A stretch of DNA of 15,256 nucleotides from Calditerrivibrio sp. (lineage in GTDB: Bacteria; Chrysiogenota; Deferribacteres; Deferribacterales; Calditerrivibrionaceae), in contig JAIWOA010000047.1 of NCBI GenBank assembly GCA_020217115.1, forward strand, positions 1 through 15,256, in the 5' to 3' direction. A program made the translations under genes and the position numbers. The notes under the pieces are model-generated. The model did not search any database and had not been told where the DNA came from. It saw only the letters and a program-made list of their open reading frames with translations. The stretch's first letter is position 1. Each line of letters opens with the position of its first letter. Below, piece after piece: positions 1 to 6,439 of the stretch.

Positions 1-1267
1 TACTCTTTTTTTCAAATAAAAGCAAAGGATTATGGCCTGCACTGGCAAAATTACATTCTCCAGTACTTGAATTCATAACAATATAAAGCATTGTAACAAA
101 GTCATTTGTATAAATATTGCTACACAAAATCTCATTCACCATTGCTATAGCTTCACTGGCATTGATAACATCATAGGTATAGGATCGCATAATTGCCCTT
201 GTTATTGCCATTATGACAGCTGCAGGGGTTCCATGTCCTGAGACATCTGCAACAGTAAAACCCCAATATCCATTACTCATCTGGATACAATCATAATAGT
301 CACCTCCAGCATGCTCTGCGGGGATATACAATGCCCCAAACTCATAACCAGAGATATCTGGAAGTGAAGATGGCAACAGACTTGCCTGAATCTCACCAAC
401 CTGTTTCAATTCATCATCTATAGTCTTTTGAGCCTGCTGCAATCTCTCATTCATCTTGAGAAGATCTGCATTCAAAAGAGACATCTGTCTCTGCCTCTCC
501 TCAAGCTCTCTCTGCTGTTTTTTTATTTCATCTATTAGATATATCTCCTTTGTGACATCCCTTATACTCTCAACCATATAGTTTTCAAATTTATTAAATG
601 AAACGGATAGATTTCTATCATTAGTTTTTCTGGAACTTTTTGTAACTAATTTATTTGTAAAGGGGCAATCGGAACATTTATCGTCAAAACCATACAACTG
701 GTAGCATTTAAAATTTTTAAGGTCCATATCCTTTATATTCAAAAGCTCTTTAACAAGATAGTTTACAAAAACAACATTAAAATCTGTATCAACTACCATG
801 ACACCTTCACTTGTACTGTTGAGAACTTTTTCTGTAAAATACTGTTTTTTCTCGATCTCTTTCTTTTGTATATTTAGCATAACATTTTTTGCTTTCAGCT
901 CTTTTGTCTGATGTGTCATCATGTCAACAAGCTTTTTGTTTTCAGTAATATCAGAGATGATCTCAACAAAATTCCCATTCGGCATTTTTTCAAACTTTGC
1001 AGAATATATTTTTCTGAACCCTCGATGAGTTATTGCATCATGTATTATGTTTATTGGAAGCTTACCACTTTTAATATTTTCTATCTGGCATGATTGGCAA
1101 GGCTCTGTAAGACCAAAAATGGCACTGAAACACTTTTTATCTATAAGTTTGTAAGAGCTTTTTCCTACAAGACTTTTAACAGAATCGTTTATATACTTTA
1201 TCTTATAATTACCATCTATCTCCATTACAATGCTGTCAATAAAATTCAAAAGTAAAACACAATCCAA
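1..1267 (-). CDS. PAS-PAS-SpoIIE (PP2C-type) phosphatase, C-terminus cut by window edge
   Basis: This is a likely signalling serine/threonine phosphatase of the RsbU/SpoIIE type; 422 residues are visible and the C-terminus lies beyond base 1. There are two PAS-like domains (about 1-95 and 150-235), then a coiled-coil stretch rich in Glu, Gln, Arg and Lys (about 240-285), then the phosphatase domain. Metal-binding motifs AGGDYYD (Asp323) and ADVSGHG (Asp341) are intact, and the late SAGHNP motif is present just before the edge. Each PAS domain carries a three-cysteine cluster: C46, C57, C60 and C188, C198, C201. I chose the TTG at 1267 as start because AGGGAG lies 7 nt upstream and the PAS domain begins at once. 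The nearby ATG two codons earlier is out of frame and meets a stop. ATG at 1225 (codon 15) is the alternative. It probably acts on an anti-sigma-factor antagonist (STAS) partner, which is inference. No membrane segment is visible. Confidence 0.9.
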   Translation of the reverse strand, partial: MDCVLLLNFIDSIVMEIDGNYKIKYINDSVKSLVGKSSYKLIDKKCFSAIFGLTEPCQSCQIENIKSGKLPINIIHDAITHRGFRKIYSAKFEKMPNGNFVEIISDITENKKLVDMMTHQTKELKAKNVMLNIQKKEIEKKQYFTEKVLNSTSEGVMVVDTDFNVVFVNYLVKELLNIKDMDLKNFKCYQLYGFDDKCSDCPFTNKLVTKSSRKTNDRNLSVSFNKFENYMVESIRDVTKEIYLIDEIKKQQRELEERQRQMSLLNADLLKMNERLQQAQKTIDDELKQVGEIQASLLPSSLPDISGYEFGALYIPAEHAGGDYYDCIQMSNGYWGFTVADVSGHGTPAAVIMAITRAIMRSYTYDVINASEAIAMVNEILCSNIYTNDFVTMLYIVMNSSTGECNFASAGHNPLLLFEKKS

Positions 1268-1308
1268 AACATATCTCCCTATATGGTCATTAATTGAAAT
1301 CTTTTAAT

Positions 1309-1337
1309 ATTTTAGTAAATCTATTTAAAAATATCAA
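1309..1337 (-). promoter_or_regulatory. Candidate sigma-70 promoter of the PAS-PP2C phosphatase gene
   Basis: On the minus strand, TTGATA (1332-1337) is followed after exactly 17 nt by TAAAAT (1309-1314), 42 nt upstream of the TTG start. The region is very AT-rich, so a chance match is possible. Its position, the only intergenic gap before this gene, supports it. Confidence 0.4.
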
Positions 1338-1343
1338 TACTTG

Positions 1344-1355
1344 TTACAATTGTAA
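1344..1355. repeat. 12-bp perfect palindrome upstream of the phosphatase promoter
   Basis: TTACAATTGTAA is its own reverse complement and sits just upstream of the candidate -35 box at 1332-1337. It could be an operator half-site arrangement. No poly-T tract follows, so it does not look like a terminator. In AT-rich DNA it may be chance. Confidence 0.3.
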
Positions 1356-1396
1356 ATAGAATTTATTTATAAATCCATAATTTTTTATCATTATTA

Positions 1397-2389
1397 CTAT
1401 AATAAAATAAAAATTATAAGAAATATTATAGCAGCAACAAGAAGATATATTGAAACCTTTTTTAATTTTTCCAGCGTATCATTTAAGATAGTTACCTGTT
1501 TCTCTTTTATTTTTGATAAAATAACTTCATACTCAAAAAGGTTATTTTTCCTCCTGTTAAACTCTTCGAGATATTTATCCATCTCCTCAACAGTTTCAAA
1601 CTCAGCCAGTGCTCCTAAGTATAAAATATAGTTTTGAACCATATAAAAAAAATCTTCCTTCATCCATTGAAAAGGTTCCTCAAATTCCAGAGACGCTATA
1701 TTTATAAGATCAGTGAGCATGGCAAACTGAAAAGCCTTTATCTTTTTTCTGACCTCAGCATCTATATTGTCTATATCTTCGATACTTGAAACTAAATCCA
1801 TTACAGGATTAAATCTATCAATTAGCTTAGCTCTAAATTCCGGAATAAGCTTTATAGGTACAATGGTTTTGACCTCTTTTGGCTTATTTTCCTTTAAAAA
1901 ATTCCTTATCAAAACAAAGCCAGAAGGTGTTTTTGGCTTTTTCCTCTTCAGCTTTGGCTTAATTACTATGTCATTTCTTTTTTTAATGGCAAGCAACGTC
2001 TCTATAATATTGTCAGGGGTAAATATAAAATGACCCTTGTCATCTATAACATCCTTTGTATCATCATCTATACCACCATTTGTAAAAAATGCTAATTTTA
2101 CCATATTAAGATCGTTTAGCGTCCTTAAAACTTCATAGGATACATCCCTTGTAACATCATCTCCCGCCTTTACTATCTCAACCCAAACAAGGGTAAAATC
2201 ATCATGATTCTTCACATGTTTCCAGATCTCTATCCTTCTATAATTCTGAACATCTCTAACAGATCTATGAAAGCTATAATTAAGATCCTGCATAATACTT
2301 GCTACTGCATTATAAAAAGTAGCGATATCCATCTCAACAAAATCTTTTATTGTCAAATTCTCTATATTTTCTAAAAAATCCTCTTTCAC
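1397..2389 (-). CDS. Tail-anchored hypothetical protein with possible Mrr/PD-(D/E)XK-like N-terminal fold
   Basis: This 330-residue protein is not recognised as a named family. Its last 18 residues (313-330) are one continuous hydrophobic helix ending at the C-terminus, preceded by lysines, so it looks tail-anchored with the bulk in the cytoplasm. Residues 20-137 have the rhythm of an Mrr-like endonuclease fold: a helix, RRIEIW, a strand WVEIVK, a helix, then LAFFTNGGIDDD and HFIFTPDNIIETLLAI. The usual metal-binding Asp and Q/E-x-K are not cleanly present, so if the fold is right it is probably inactive. A Lys/Pro-rich linker (144-156) leads to a helical, acidic region (160-310). The start is GTG at 2389 with GGGG five bases upstream, 10 nt after the preceding gene. 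It is the last gene of the cheY-cheZ-cheA transcription unit, so a motility-related or envelope role is possible but unproven. Confidence 0.7.
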   Translation of the reverse strand: MKEDFLENIENLTIKDFVEMDIATFYNAVASIMQDLNYSFHRSVRDVQNYRRIEIWKHVKNHDDFTLVWVEIVKAGDDVTRDVSYEVLRTLNDLNMVKLAFFTNGGIDDDTKDVIDDKGHFIFTPDNIIETLLAIKKRNDIVIKPKLKRKKPKTPSGFVLIRNFLKENKPKEVKTIVPIKLIPEFRAKLIDRFNPVMDLVSSIEDIDNIDAEVRKKIKAFQFAMLTDLINIASLEFEEPFQWMKEDFFYMVQNYILYLGALAEFETVEEMDKYLEEFNRRKNNLFEYEVILSKIKEKQVTILNDTLEKLKKVSIYLLVAAIIFLIIFILL

Positions 2390-2399
2390 TTAAACCCCA

Positions 2400-3005
2400 C
2401 TAATTGGATATTTTTTGACAATTCAAAATATGGTTCATCCCCATCTTTTCTTTGATACTCAAAAACTCCTTATCACTGAAACCAAGCATTTTTGATGAAA
2501 AATTGTCTGAACAGATGTACAAGATCTGCTGGTTACATGTTTCAACTCTGGAGGGTTTTACATTTACTTTTTTTCCTACAATTAACTTACTTTTGGACAG
2601 AGTGTTAGTACTTTTCTTCTTACTTTGAACAGGAACTTTTTTAACTGAACTTGATGTCTGAGTGTTGTTTTTCAAAACTTTAGCTGAACTGTTATCACTA
2701 ATTTTATTCAATGAATCTTTGGTATTTAAAACCTTTTCATCCTTTTTTAAAACTGTTTCAGATGAGTCCAATTTTTTAGCACTGATCACTTTCCAGCCAT
2801 TCAGAGTTACTTCCTCTTTAGCTTCTTCGAGAGATTTACTATAAACGATGAAATTAGTCTTTATGCCACTCCCAACCTTTTCAGCAAAAACATCATACCT
2901 ATACCTTGTATCTGCATAGGAACTACCTCCACCAAATAAAAGGTGAGCTATCAGGGCGGTTAGGCACACTTTTCGGCAACAACTGATTCTTATTATCTTC
3001 TTCAA
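2400..3005 (-). CDS. Exported hypothetical protein, Lys/Ser-rich linker, TTG start
   Basis: This 201-residue protein is of unknown function. Residues 1-31 look like a signal peptide: basic n-region (KK, R, RK), hydrophobic core around LTALIAHLLFG, and a cleavage site after SYA31. The mature part opens with a small domain (32-80) containing YRYDVF, SLEEAKEEV and GWKVISAKKL. A low-complexity Lys/Ser/Asn/Thr stretch follows (about 81-150), then a C-terminal segment with three cysteines (C157, C165, C196). The start is TTG at 3005 with AAGGA about 8 nt upstream. An in-frame TGA at 3018-3020 rules out a longer reading. The first 83 nt overlap the end of the upstream gene in another frame, which is long for a normal overlap. 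A single-base error joining the two genes is the main alternative. The motif FSDKEF (176-181) also occurs in the upstream protein. Probably periplasmic. Confidence 0.65.
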   Translation of the reverse strand: MKKIIRISCCRKVCLTALIAHLLFGGGSSYADTRYRYDVFAEKVGSGIKTNFIVYSKSLEEAKEEVTLNGWKVISAKKLDSSETVLKKDEKVLNTKDSLNKISDNSSAKVLKNNTQTSSSVKKVPVQSKKKSTNTLSKSKLIVGKKVNVKPSRVETCNQQILYICSDNFSSKMLGFSDKEFLSIKEKMGMNHILNCQKISN

Positions 3006-3258
3006 GTTTAAATTCCTTCAAGGCTTTATTAAACTCCTTATCGGAAAAAACCTTGACAATCTTTAGATCTTTTATAGAGTCTCTACCACCATTAAGTAAC
3101 CAGAAAGTTGTAGGAGACAGCTTAGATGCTGTCTGAAACCTTGTTTGCTTGGTAGTCACCTCATACACATAAACATACGCATAAACACTGTTAAAAAAAA
3201 ACAGAATAAACAAAAACTGAAAAAAAATATTAAGCTTTATTACTGACAACAAGCTCAT
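2923..3258 (-). CDS. Small exported hypothetical protein downstream of cheA
   Basis: This 111-residue protein has a convincing signal peptide: a short n-region with one lysine, a very hydrophobic core (10-22, mostly Phe, Leu and Ile), and a cleavage site after VYA27. The mature protein of about 84 residues starts with alternating Tyr/Val, then has a Lys/Glu-rich helix containing FSDKEF (71-76). Its last 27 residues are encoded in the overlap with the next gene and are proline- and tryptophan-rich, unlike the rest. The ATG at 3258 lies inside the end of cheA (29-nt overlap), so translation is probably coupled to cheA; no strong ribosome binding site is at ideal distance. The family is not recognised. 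It may be part of an exported protein whose frame is broken or shifted into the downstream gene. Confidence 0.6.
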   Translation of the reverse strand: MSLLSVIKLNIFFQFLFILFFFNSVYAYVYVYEVTTKQTRFQTASKLSPTTFWLLNGGRDSIKDLKIVKVFSDKEFNKALKEFKLEEDNKNQLLPKSVPNRPDSSPFIWWR

Positions 3259-5344
3259 CGATCTTGTTAAGCATCTCCTGAAGGTTAATCGGCTTTGTCA
3301 TAAAGGCATTTACTCCAGAAATTTTTGCTTTCTGACCAGCTGAAGCCTCTCCCCGAGCAGAAACAGCTATTACAGGCTTATCAAATCCCCTTTCCCTAAG
3401 AATTCTCGTCAATTCAAATCCATCCATATCCGGCATCATAACATCTGTAATGATAAGATCAGGATTGAGATCCTGAGATGCAGAAATAGCATCATGTGGA
3501 TTTGTAACTTCCACACAATTAATCCAACCAGACGAACTTAAAAGCCTTTTCATGATCTTTCTATCGGTGGCAGAATCGTCAACGATCAAAACATTTATAG
3601 AATTTCCCCCTGTTGATTGGGGCGAACTTTTAATTACTTTGTTTCTCTTATTTTTCTTAGGCATTTTAGATGCTATTTCCATAACTCCAGAAACATCAAG
3701 AATCAATCTAACCTTACCATCCCCCATTATGGTAGCTCCAGCTATACCAACATTACCGCTAAGATACTCTCCAAGAGATTTTATTACTATCTCCTCCTGA
3801 CCAACAAGTCTATCAACAACAAGTCCAATTCTTTTTTCAGCCAATGCAACAACAACAACATAGATATCCTGAGAGAAAGAGCCCTCAATGCCAAACACAT
3901 CATCAAGCCTTACAAGGGATAACACAGAATCCCTTAATTTCAAAACCTCTCTACCTTCAAAATTGTGTATCTCTTTTTCATTGATTCTAACAGTCTCTAT
4001 AACTGAAACAAGTGGTATCGCAAATATTTCACCAGAAACTTCAACAAGAAGAGCCTGGATGATAGCAAGTGTAAGGGGAAGTTTCAATTTGAATACAGAA
4101 CCCTTGCCATACTCAGAATCTATAGCTATTATACCATTTAGCTTTTCTATATTGGTTTTTACCACATCCATTCCCACTCCCCTTCCTGAAACCCCAGTAA
4201 CTTTTTCAGCAGTGGAAAAACCTGGTTTAAAAATGAGGCCAAAAGCCTCTTCCTTGCTCATACCTTTAGCTTCTTCAGCAGTAATAACTTTCTTTTCAAT
4301 AGCTTTTTTCTTTAGCTTTTCAGGATCCATCCCCTGCCCATCATCTGTAATCTCTATGACAATATGATTACCTTCGTGGTAAGCTGCAAGATGCACTTTA
4401 CCTTTTGGGGGCTTCCCTTTTTTAGCCCTTATATCAGGAGTTTCAATTCCATGATCGACAGCATTTCTTATCATATGAACGAGAGGATCACCTATCTCTT
4501 CCACAACAGACTTATCCAATTCTGTATCTTCACCAGTGATAATAAGATCTATATCTTTTTTTAGATCCCTTGCCAGATCCCTTATCATTCTTGGGAATTT
4601 GTTAAATACTTTACCTATAGGTACCATCCTTGTCTTCATTACAGCAAGCTGTAGCTCTGTAGTTATAAGACCTATTTGCGAAGTAGTCTCAATGAGCTGT
4701 TCAACAAGATAATCACCTTCAAATTTTCTTTCAAATTCAGAAGAGATCTGCGCTATTCTGTTTCTACTTAAAACAAGCTCTCCAACAAGGTTCATTAATG
4801 AATCAAGCCTTGACACATCAACCCTTATAGTCTGCTCAATTGCCTTTGTAGCCTTCTTTATGTTAGCACCATCACCTTCATCTTTACCTTCTGACACTTC
4901 AGACATCTTTTCAGCAGAAGGCTGGGATGTTTTCGGGGAGGAAGAGGAAACAGAAATTCTCCCCTCATTAGCCAATTTGAGTTTTTTGACTATTTGCTCA
5001 ATGTTGGATGTATCTTTGCCACTTTTTATATCATCAAGAATCTTTTTTATAACATCTACAAACTCCAGTAAAATATCCATTATCTCAGGCACAACAACCA
5101 TTTCACCTTTTCTAAGCTTGTTAAGAATCTCCTCTGCATGGTGAGTAACCGTACTTAGCTTATCAAAACCAAGAAAAGAAGATGAACCTTTTATGGTATG
5201 GGCAGCTCTAAATATTTTATTTAAAAGTTCAAGATCATTCTTCCTATGTTCAAGCTCCACAAGATCCTGATCTAATTGTTCTATTATTTCTGATGACTCA
5301 AGTATAAAGTCCTGGATAAGATCGTCCATTTCACCATTAGACAT
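3230..5344 (-). CDS. cheA: Chemotaxis histidine kinase CheA with fused C-terminal receiver domain
   Basis: The central chemotaxis kinase: it autophosphorylates under receptor control and passes phosphate to CheY and CheB. The 704 residues show an HPt domain (about 1-125) with phospho-accepting His49 in RAAHTIKGSS, and a Ser/Glu-rich linker (130-165). The dimerisation helices (about 170-235, MNLVGELVLSRNRI) follow, then the HATPase domain (about 240-425) with N-box HMIRNAVDHGIE, DDGQGMD and GRGVGMDVV, and a CheW-like domain (about 427-560). A receiver domain (583-700) ends the protein, with DD at 589-590, phospho-acceptor Asp634 in TDVMMPDMDG, and Lys684. The linker is too short to hold the P2 CheY-binding domain of E. 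coli CheA. The ATG at 5344 has AGGAGG 6 nt upstream, and the gene follows cheZ by 9 nt. The receiver may act as a phosphate sink or adaptation element (inference). Confidence 0.97.
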   Translation of the reverse strand: MSNGEMDDLIQDFILESSEIIEQLDQDLVELEHRKNDLELLNKIFRAAHTIKGSSSFLGFDKLSTVTHHAEEILNKLRKGEMVVVPEIMDILLEFVDVIKKILDDIKSGKDTSNIEQIVKKLKLANEGRISVSSSSPKTSQPSAEKMSEVSEGKDEGDGANIKKATKAIEQTIRVDVSRLDSLMNLVGELVLSRNRIAQISSEFERKFEGDYLVEQLIETTSQIGLITTELQLAVMKTRMVPIGKVFNKFPRMIRDLARDLKKDIDLIITGEDTELDKSVVEEIGDPLVHMIRNAVDHGIETPDIRAKKGKPPKGKVHLAAYHEGNHIVIEITDDGQGMDPEKLKKKAIEKKVITAEEAKGMSKEEAFGLIFKPGFSTAEKVTGVSGRGVGMDVVKTNIEKLNGIIAIDSEYGKGSVFKLKLPLTLAIIQALLVEVSGEIFAIPLVSVIETVRINEKEIHNFEGREVLKLRDSVLSLVRLDDVFGIEGSFSQDIYVVVVALAEKRIGLVVDRLVGQEEIVIKSLGEYLSGNVGIAGATIMGDGKVRLILDVSGVMEIASKMPKKNKRNKVIKSSPQSTGGNSINVLIVDDSATDRKIMKRLLSSSGWINCVEVTNPHDAISASQDLNPDLIITDVMMPDMDGFELTRILRERGFDKPVIAVSARGEASAGQKAKISGVNAFMTKPINLQEMLNKIDELVVSNKA

Positions 5345-5353
5345 AGCTTCCTC

Positions 5354-5986
5354 CTACACTCCAAATTCTTTCAAAAGCTGATTAACCAGATCCTGATTTT
5401 CCAGTATGCTATCAGTGTTACCCATCCTATTGAGAGTATCCACATCTATCTTGTTATGTCTCAATCCAAATTTTAAAATCAAATCACTCAATCTCTTTTC
5501 AAGATCACGAACTATTTTAATTAGCTTATCTATACGCTGCTTGTTAATATCCTGAAATTCAAGGGTCGCAATCATGTCAAAAGATATATCCTGCCCCTCT
5601 ATAGCCTTGTCAAGTAACCTATCAATAAACCCCAGAGATTTTTGAAAATTACCATCTAAAATACTCTTCCTTAGACTCTCAATATTCTCCTTTATCTCAT
5701 TTATATTAAAATTCACGTTATCAGTCAAATTCAAAAGTTTTTCCGAAGCTGATTTAGAATCTTTGACTACATCCCTTAAGACCTTTTCGAAAGATGGTAA
5801 ATCTTCATAGCTGTCTTCCACAGCATCTTTTACAGTGGAAAGCTTCTTTATTGCATCGTTAAAAAACTGAACTATATCAAAAAGTTCATGTTCAGGAGCA
5901 ACTGATATAGATGCAACATCATACTCACCACTATTTATTTTCTTAGCTATCTCTATTAACTCAGAAAGATCTTTAACTTCATACAT
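5354..5986 (-). CDS. cheZ: CheY-phosphate phosphatase CheZ
   Basis: CheZ ends the chemotactic signal by dephosphorylating CheY-P. The 210-residue protein is almost entirely helical, with a long heptad-like helical hairpin (about 65-170). It contains the family signature LEFQDINKQRI, in which Gln145 is the expected catalytic glutamine. Its last residues, NQDLVNQLLKEFGV, match the C-terminal CheY-docking peptide typical of CheZ. Length is close to E. coli CheZ (214 residues). The ATG at 5986 is 2 nt after the cheY stop, so the enzyme and its substrate are co-translated, and cheA follows directly. CheZ is best known from proteobacteria, but relatives occur in several other phyla. Confidence 0.93.
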   Translation of the reverse strand: MYEVKDLSELIEIAKKINSGEYDVASISVAPEHELFDIVQFFNDAIKKLSTVKDAVEDSYEDLPSFEKVLRDVVKDSKSASEKLLNLTDNVNFNINEIKENIESLRKSILDGNFQKSLGFIDRLLDKAIEGQDISFDMIATLEFQDINKQRIDKLIKIVRDLEKRLSDLILKFGLRHNKIDVDTLNRMGNTDSILENQDLVNQLLKEFGV

Positions 5987-5988
5987 AA

Positions 5989-6366
5989 CTAAAGCCCCAG
6001 TAACTTAAAAGCTTTCTCCTGAAGAGTTTCTGGTGTAAAGGGCTTCACGATATAGTTATTTACCCCACTTCTAAGGGCAGTCAAAATATCTTCTTTAGCA
6101 GCCTCTGTAGTAACCATCAAAATCGGCAATTCCTTATATTCAGGCTTAGCACGAACGGTCTTTACAAATGTCAAACCATCCATTTCTGGCATATTCCAAT
6201 CAGTAATAATCAGATCCACCTTATTCTTAGCAAGAACATCTAACCCCTCAATACCATTACCAGCCTCTAAGATATTGTTAAAACCCAATTTTTGTAAAGT
6301 ATTTTTTATAATTCTTCTCATAGTAGAGGAATCATCAACCGTGATAATAACGTGTTCGTAAGCCAT
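5989..6366 (-). CDS. cheY: Chemotaxis response regulator CheY
   Basis: A single receiver domain of 125 residues that, when phosphorylated by CheA, binds the flagellar switch protein FliM. Acidic pair Asp11-Asp12, phospho-acceptor Asp56 in ITDWNMPEMDG, the switch threonines in VTTEA (86-87) and Lys108 in VKPF are all in place. The DWNMP context is typical of true CheY rather than other single-domain receivers. I place the start at ATG 6366: AGGAGG lies 6 nt upstream, whereas the TTG one codon earlier (6369) would be only 3 nt away. It is the first gene of the cheY-cheZ-cheA unit, behind its own sigma-70 promoter. No output domain is present. Confidence 0.97.
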   Translation of the reverse strand: MAYEHVIITVDDSSTMRRIIKNTLQKLGFNNILEAGNGIEGLDVLAKNKVDLIITDWNMPEMDGLTFVKTVRAKPEYKELPILMVTTEAAKEDILTALRSGVNNYIVKPFTPETLQEKAFKLLGL

Positions 6367-6398
6367 CAAAAGCCTCCTGATATCTTGAATGCTATTAT

Positions 6399-6428
6399 AT
6401 TATAAATTACATCAATATATAATGTCAA
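6399..6428 (-). promoter_or_regulatory. Near-consensus sigma-70 promoter of the cheY-cheZ-cheA unit
   Basis: Minus strand: perfect TTGACA (6423-6428), an 18-nt spacer, perfect TATAAT (6399-6404). Transcription would begin near 6391, about 25 nt before the cheY start codon. No sigma-28 box (TAAA with GCCGATAA) or sigma-54 box was seen here. Both hexamers being perfect makes this the best-supported promoter in the window. Confidence 0.7.
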
Positions 6429-6439
6429 TACAAATTAAA

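Noticed and set aside
911..1093. 60-codon plus-strand open frame
   Set aside because: Antisense to the PAS domain of the phosphatase, whose minus-strand frame is intact with clear motifs.
1268..1396. Rho-independent terminator after the cheA unit
   Set aside because: Only weak AT-rich inverted repeats (for example CTATTTA/TAAATAG at 1321-1359) are present, with no GC-containing stem followed by a T tract.
1767..2033. 88-codon plus-strand open frame with hydrophobic stretches
   Set aside because: Antisense to the Lys/Pro-rich linker of the tail-anchored protein; hydrophobicity follows from reverse-reading of Lys/Glu codons.
3888..4367. 159-codon plus-strand open frame
   Set aside because: Antisense to the CheA ATPase and CheW-like domains; Ser/Pro-rich with no recognisable motif.
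6367..6369. TTG start one codon upstream for cheY
   Set aside because: AGGAGG is only 3 nt away from the TTG but 6 nt from the ATG at 6366, which is the preferred start.
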